DNA of 9,411 nucleotides, taken from Pseudomonadota bacterium (GTDB taxonomy: Bacteria > Pseudomonadota > Gammaproteobacteria > Burkholderiales > Gallionellaceae). Under the pieces are notes generated by a model. That model made no database searches. It was not told the DNA's origin and saw only the letters and a program-made list of their open reading frames with translations. Below are positions 5,997-9,411 of the stretch, piece by piece. The DNA is taken from contig JAJZUH010000075.1 of the NCBI GenBank assembly GCA_021847165.1, forward strand, positions 1 through 9,411, written 5' to 3'. Numbering within the stretch: the first letter of the stretch is position 1; each line of letters begins with the position of its first letter. The translations under genes were made by a program, and so were the position numbers.

Positions 5997-6737
5997 TCAG
6001 ATATTGATGGATCGCCCGCCGTCCACCGCGATGATCTGCCCGGTGATATAGGGCGCATCGGCGATCAGGAATTGCACCGTCCGGGCGATGTCGTCCGGCT
6101 CGCCTTCGCGCTTCAGCAGCGTGCGCGCCACCAGCTTGCGGCGCTGCTCTTCGTCTTGCCACACTCCGCTTTCCGGCCAGATGTTCACCCCGGGGGAAAC
6201 GCCGTTCACGCGCACCTGCGGCGCCAGCTCCTGCGCCAGGGCGCGCGTCAATCCGGCCAGGCCCGATTTGGCGATGTTGTACAGCAGGTGCCCGTGCATC
6301 GGCAGTTCGGCATGGATATCCACGATGTTGACGATGCAGCCGTGGCGCCGCCGCAACTCGGCGGCACACGCCTGCGCCAGAAATACCGGCGCTTTGAGGT
6401 TGGTGCCGAGCAGGTCGTTCCAGTCCCGCTCCTGCATCTCGGCCAACGGCGTCGGAAAGAAGCTTGAGGCATTGTTGACCAGCGCATCGAGGCGGCCGAA
6501 CTGCCGCATCGTCTCTTCGATGACGCGCGGCAAGGCGGCGGTCTCCAGCAGATCGGCCTGCACGGCAGCGGCGGAAGCGGGACGCAGTTCGTTCAGTTCG
6601 TCGCGCAACGCCAGTGCTTCATGCAGCGAAGAGCGGCAATGGATGGCGACGTTCGCGCCCGCCGCATGCAGGCGGCGCACGATCGCAGCGCCGACGCGCT
6701 TCGCCCCGCCCGTTACCAGTACCGTTTTATCCTGCAT
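5997..6737 (-). CDS. Pteridine reductase-like short-chain dehydrogenase (PTR1/FolM type)
   Basis: 246 residues, normal for a classical SDR. The NADPH-binding loop reads T9-G-G-A-K-R14-V-G16, the form with Arg typical of pteridine reductases and FolM. H33-C-R35-S36 follows the second strand where NADPH-specific members carry an Arg-Ser pair. N88-N-A-S-S-F-F-P-T-P97 is a strong PTR1/FolM signature. The catalytic set is D140, Y153 and K157; the 13-residue Asp-to-Tyr spacing equals that of Leishmania PTR1 (D181/Y194), and Asp replaces the usual SDR Ser. [10 protein letters not shown] is also pteridine-reductase-like. The enzyme probably reduces dihydropterins, dihydromonapterin or dihydrofolate with NADPH. 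It is the first gene of the leftward block; GGAAGG lies 4 bases before its ATG, and a perfect TATAAT lies 53 bp upstream. The family assignment is firm; the exact substrate is inferred. Confidence 0.92.
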   Translation of the reverse strand: MQDKTVLVTGGAKRVGAAIVRRLHAAGANVAIHCRSSLHEALALRDELNELRPASAAAVQADLLETAALPRVIEETMRQFGRLDALVNNASSFFPTPLAEMQERDWNDLLGTNLKAPVFLAQACAAELRRRHGCIVNIVDIHAELPMHGHLLYNIAKSGLAGLTRALAQELAPQVRVNGVSPGVNIWPESGVWQDEEQRRKLVARTLLKREGEPDDIARTVQFLIADAPYITGQIIAVDGGRSINI

Positions 6738-6741
6738 CCGA

Positions 6742-6747
6742 CCTTCC
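6742..6747 (-). promoter_or_regulatory. Ribosome binding site for the pteridine reductase gene
   Basis: On the minus strand GGAAGG ends 4 bases before ATG 6737. Together with the upstream TATAAT it gives a conventional leader of roughly 47 bases. Confidence 0.6.
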
Positions 6748-6790
6748 CCGCTACGCGCCTGTTCAAACTGCTAAACTTAGCCATTCCCGA

Positions 6791-6796
6791 ATTATA
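6791..6796 (-). promoter_or_regulatory. -10 box of the leftward SDR-ttcA promoter
   Basis: The minus strand reads TATAAT, a perfect sigma-70 -10 hexamer, in a G+C-rich setting (GGG-TATAAT-TCGG). No good -35 is seen at 16-18 bp (the hexamer there is GCAGGC), and no TGn extension is present. The predicted start is about position 6784. It overlaps the plus-strand -10-like box. Confidence 0.5.
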
Positions 6797-6797
6797 C
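6792..6797 (+). promoter_or_regulatory. Candidate -10 box for the MidA-family gene
   Basis: TTATAC lies 7 to 12 bases before ATG 6804 and partly shares its bases with the minus-strand TATAAT. If used, transcription would start at or next to the ATG, giving a leaderless or near-leaderless mRNA. That agrees with the absence of any purine-rich ribosome site in the 20 bases before 6804. No convincing -35 is visible (TGCTAA at 17 bp). Confidence 0.3.
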
Positions 6798-6803
6798 CCG
6801 ACC

Positions 6804-7958
6804 ATGCCCGTCAGCCTGCCCGCCCCTACGCCAGACGCCCTCGTCCACAGCGCGAAGCTGTGCGAACTCATCCGCCAGGACATCGCCGCCCAGGGCGGCT
6901 GGATCCCGTTTTCGCGCTTCATGGAGCTGGCCCTGTATGCGCCAGGCCTGGGTTATTACACAGCAGGAGCGCTCAAGTTCGGGGAGGCAGGCGACTTCAT
7001 CACCGCGCCGGAGTTGTCTTCCTTGTTCGGCCACACCCTTGCCCGGCAGCTGGTCGAGGTGATGCGGGCCAGCACGCCGCACATCCTCGAACTCGGGGCA
7101 GGCAGCGGCAAGCTCGCATTGGACATCCTCAGCGCACTGGAGAGCCTGGGAGTCCTGCCGGAAAGCTATTCGATCCTCGAAGTGAGCGCCGACCTGCGCG
7201 AACGCCAGCATTCCCTTTTGCAGCAAAAACTGCCGCATCTGATCGAACGTGTGCGCTGGCTGGACACATTGCCGGAGAAGATCTCCGGCGCGGTCATCGG
7301 CAACGAGGTACTGGATGCATTGCCGGTACACCTGCTGTACTGGTCGAATCGCCGCATCCTGGAGCGCGGCGTGACCAGCAAATCAAACCGTTTTCTGTGG
7401 ATGGACAGGGAACTGGACGTCCCCGCGTTGCTCGACATCGCCAAGAACCTCAAGGTGCCGGACGATTACCTGAGCGAAGTCTCGCTCACCGCACGCGGGC
7501 TCATCGCCAGCCTGTGCGAGCGCATGGACAAGGGCGCGCTGATCTTCATCGACTACGGCTTCGGCGCGGGCGAGTATTACCACCCGCAACGGGCTCGCGG
7601 CACGCTGATGTGCCATTACCGCCACCACTCCCATGATGACCCGTTCTACCTGCCCGGCCTGCAGGACATCACCGCACATGTCGACTTCACCGCAGTGGCG
7701 GAGGCGGCCATCGACCACGGCGCCCACTTCCTCGGCTACACCTCGCAAGCCCACTTCCTCATCAATAACGGGATCACCGATCAGCTGGCCAAAGTCTCGC
7801 CGGAAGACGTGAAGGCTTATGCGCCGCTTTCCGCGCAACTGCAGAAGCTCACCAGCCCGGCGGAAATGGGCGAACTGTTCAAGGTGATCGCGCTGGGCAA
7901 GGGGATGGATCAGCCACTGGCGGGATTCCTGCGCGGCGACCTGTCGCGCCTGCTGTGA
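6804..7958 (+). CDS. MidA/NDUFAF7-family SAM-dependent methyltransferase (COG1565, DUF185)
   Basis: 384 residues, typical for the family. F39-M-E-L-A-L-Y-A-P-G-L-G-Y-Y52 followed by F-G-x-x-G-D-F-I-T-A-P-E-L-S is the family hallmark. The SAM-binding glycine loop is E96-L-G-A-G-S-G102. G166-N-E-V-L-D-A-L-P174 and F248-I-D-Y-G-F-G254 with the following Y-Y-H-P-x-R-x-x-G-T-L are the other conserved blocks. The mitochondrial orthologue NDUFAF7 dimethylates an arginine of complex I subunit NDUFS2, but the bacterial substrate is not settled. ATG 6804 is chosen because homologues begin close before the A-L-x-H-S-A motif and no other start codon lies just upstream. It is divergent from the SDR gene and is followed after 10 bp by the glycosylase, probably in the same transcript. 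No complex I gene is in view. Confidence 0.93.
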   Translation: MPVSLPAPTPDALVHSAKLCELIRQDIAAQGGWIPFSRFMELALYAPGLGYYTAGALKFGEAGDFITAPELSSLFGHTLARQLVEVMRASTPHILELGAGSGKLALDILSALESLGVLPESYSILEVSADLRERQHSLLQQKLPHLIERVRWLDTLPEKISGAVIGNEVLDALPVHLLYWSNRRILERGVTSKSNRFLWMDRELDVPALLDIAKNLKVPDDYLSEVSLTARGLIASLCERMDKGALIFIDYGFGAGEYYHPQRARGTLMCHYRHHSHDDPFYLPGLQDITAHVDFTAVAEAAIDHGAHFLGYTSQAHFLINNGITDQLAKVSPEDVKAYAPLSAQLQKLTSPAEMGELFKVIALGKGMDQPLAGFLRGDLSRLL

Positions 7959-7968
7959 ACGAGAATAC

Positions 7969-8463
7969 ATGCCGCACATCCACAGTTTTGCGCCGGTTGG
8001 CGACGGCAAGGCAACCGTGCTGATCCTCGGCAGCATGCCCGGCAGAGAATCGCTGCGGCAGCACCAGTATTACGCCCACCCGCAGAATGCCTTCTGGAAG
8101 ATCATGGGCGAGCTGGTTGGCGCACATCCCTCGCTTCCCTACGCGGCAAGACTGGACGCACTGAAGTCATCCGGCATCGCGTTGTGGGATGTGCTGGCTT
8201 CGTGCGTGCGCGAGAGCAGCCTGGATACGCATATCCGCGCAGAGACAGCCAACGACTTCGCCGCTTTCTTCGCCCGCCACCCGCGCATCACGCACGTGTA
8301 CTTCAACGGGGCGAAGGCCGAGCAGAGTTTCAGACGGTTTGTGCTGGGAAAACAGGAATTGCCCGCGCTGGAATTCGCGCGCCTGCCTTCGACCAGCCCG
8401 GCGCATGCGGGGATGCGTTATGCGGACAAGCTGCAGGCGTGGCAAGCAGTCACGCAGTTTTGA
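7969..8463 (+). CDS. DNA-deoxyinosine (hypoxanthine) glycosylase, uracil-DNA glycosylase superfamily family 6
   Basis: 164 residues, about the usual family size. The N-terminal motif L20-G-S-M-P-G25, then S-L-x-x-x-Q-Y-Y35-A-H-P-Q-N40-A-F-W43, is characteristic of the hypoxanthine-DNA glycosylase branch (UDG superfamily family 6), with N40 at the position of the catalytically important Asn in motif 1. The C-terminal P-S-T-S-P-A-H-A segment corresponds to UDG motif 2, which inserts into the DNA groove. The enzyme should excise deaminated adenine (hypoxanthine), and possibly other deaminated bases, starting base excision repair. The gene begins 10 bp after the methyltransferase stop with a weak ribosome site (ACGAG), and its last 14 bases overlap the convergent cca gene. 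Annotation as Mug/G:U mismatch glycosylase is the main alternative. Confidence 0.87.
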   Translation: MPHIHSFAPVGDGKATVLILGSMPGRESLRQHQYYAHPQNAFWKIMGELVGAHPSLPYAARLDALKSSGIALWDVLASCVRESSLDTHIRAETANDFAAFFARHPRITHVYFNGAKAEQSFRRFVLGKQELPALEFARLPSTSPAHAGMRYADKLQAWQAVTQF

Positions 8464-9411
8464 TCACTGACTCCACCGCCACGATGCGCGCTTCGCGCAC
8501 CTTGTCGGCGATCAGGTTCTTGTCCGGACAGGCGCGCGCGATCTCCCCCGCCTTCACCGCCTGCGCGGCTCGGGCGCAATCCAGCAGGTAAGGTGCTTGC
8601 GGATAGGCATCGTGTTCATGCCCGGTGCGGCCGTGCGCATCGGATTCGCAGGCCAGCAATATCTGCATGAAGCGTTCCGGCTTGCGCCACAGGTCACAGG
8701 CATCGAATACTTTGACGATGGTGTCGGCGCGCAGCTCGCGCGCCTTGTGCACATGGCTATGGTAGCGCGCAACCAGCAACGCCAGATCGCGACAATCTGC
8801 CGGCACCCGCAGCCGCTCGCATAGGCCCTTGAGCAGGTCAACGCTGCGCTGTTCGTGGCCGATATGGCGCGGTAGCGTATCTTCGGGCGTGGTGGCCTTG
8901 CCGAGGTCGTGTCCGAGCGCAGCGAAGCGCACTTCCAGCGCATGGCCGCACCGGGCGGTATCGTCGATCACCATCAGCACGTGGATGCCGCAGTCGATCT
9001 CGGGATGGTAGTGCGCAGGCTGCGGCACGCCGAACAGCGCATCCATCTCCGGCAATATCTTCTTCAACGCACCGCACTCGCGCAGCGTGGTGAAGAAGCG
9101 CGACGGCTGCTTTTCCATCAAGCCGCGCGCCAGTTCCTGCCATACGCGCTCGGCCACCAGCGCATCCACTTCGCCGTTGTCCACCATCCTGCGCATCAGC
9201 GCCAGCGTTTCCGGCGCCAGAGTGAAACCGAAACGCGCGGCAAAGCGCGCGCCGCGCAGAATGCGCACCGGGTCCTCCGCGAAGGCGTCGCTGACATGGC
9301 GCAGCACGCCCGCCTTCAGGTCGGCCTGGCCGCCGTACGGGTCGATGAGATTGCCGTCCGCATCCTGCGCCATGGCGTTGATGGTGAAATCGCGGCGCAG
9401 CAGGTCCTGCT
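8450..9411 (-). CDS. cca: CCA-adding tRNA nucleotidyltransferase (5' part beyond window)
   Basis: 319 residues are visible from the right edge to the TGA at 8452-8450. It adds or repairs the 3' CCA of tRNA. Counting from the first whole codon at the edge, R5-R-D-F-T-I-N-A-M-A14 is the class II (bacterial) nucleotidyltransferase motif, I22-D-P-Y-G-G-Q-x-D-L follows, and E45-D-P-V-R-I-L-R52-x-x-R-F-A is the template region (ED...R type) that selects CTP and ATP. H135, H143 and H167-D168 with R/Y/H residues further on mark an HD phosphohydrolase domain, as in E. coli Cca. E. coli Cca is about 412 residues, so roughly 90 N-terminal residues with the catalytic DxD are outside the window. An internal ATG at 9373 is not the start, because the motif begins before it. 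It overlaps the glycosylase tail-to-tail by 14 bp. Confidence 0.96.
   Translation of the reverse strand, partial: QDLLRRDFTINAMAQDADGNLIDPYGGQADLKAGVLRHVSDAFAEDPVRILRGARFAARFGFTLAPETLALMRRMVDNGEVDALVAERVWQELARGLMEKQPSRFFTTLRECGALKKILPEMDALFGVPQPAHYHPEIDCGIHVLMVIDDTARCGHALEVRFAALGHDLGKATTPEDTLPRHIGHEQRSVDLLKGLCERLRVPADCRDLALLVARYHSHVHKARELRADTIVKVFDACDLWRKPERFMQILLACESDAHGRTGHEHDAYPQAPYLLDCARAAQAVKAGEIARACPDKNLIADKVREARIVAVESVIKTA

Noticed and set aside
5195..6007. Plus-strand open frame opposite ttcA
   Set aside because: The intact PP-loop and cysteine pairs on the minus strand identify the real gene; the plus frame shows no family features.
1..9411. Mobile element, CRISPR array, tRNA/rRNA gene or novel defence system
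   Set aside because: I found no direct repeat arrays, transposase or integrase motifs, cloverleaf, or unknown multi-gene cluster. Apart from the lipoprotein every gene matches a common chromosomal family.

Overview
The window is about 60% G+C chromosomal DNA from a bacterium. Gene content and protein style fit a betaproteobacterium, with Nitrosomonadales or Gallionellaceae-like lineages as a reasonable guess. The evidence is the PF04020 membrane protein next to metF, a YegQ/TrhP-type U32 protein, a CybB-type cytochrome b561, a PTR1/FolM-type pteridine reductase beside ttcA, and a MidA-family methyltransferase. Every gene looks like vertically inherited housekeeping DNA. I saw no insertion sequence, phage, CRISPR array, tRNA or rRNA gene. 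The lineage is inference; no phylogenetic marker gene is present.

Layout. (1) Positions 1-68 hold a strong 11-bp hairpin in front of the first gene. (2) A rightward block at 69-3730 contains a four-helix membrane protein of the 'phage holin' PF04020 family, metF (35 bp overlap), trhP/yegQ (4 bp ATGA overlap), a cytochrome b561 after a 75-bp gap, and a YhcH/YjgK/YiaL cupin. (3) A leftward block at 3753-6737 reads, in transcription order, pteridine reductase-like SDR, ttcA (4 bp gap), and a coiled-coil lipoprotein that probably also has its own promoter. It converges on block 2 with only 22 bp between stop codons. (4) A 66-bp divergent promoter region at 6738-6803 has a perfect TATAAT on the minus strand, overlapped by a -10-like box on the plus strand. 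(5) A rightward pair at 6804-8463 is a MidA/NDUFAF7-family methyltransferase and a family-6-type (hypoxanthine) DNA glycosylase. (6) A leftward, 5'-truncated cca (tRNA nucleotidyltransferase) overlaps the glycosylase tail-to-tail by 14 bp and runs off the right edge.

How the genes relate. The metF block is one-carbon metabolism (5-methyl-THF for methionine) plus wobble-uridine hydroxylation. ttcA adds 2-thiocytidine to tRNA and cca builds the 3' CCA end, so three of the eleven genes act on tRNA. The SDR probably reduces dihydropterin or dihydromonapterin-type substrates, which is also a pterin/folate theme. The coiled-coil lipoprotein is the one gene with no recognisable function. No gap exceeds 300 bases. 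I did not find a convincing new multi-gene system. The best leads are the lipoprotein, the shared -10 divergent promoter with a possibly leaderless methyltransferase mRNA, and the hairpin before the metF operon.
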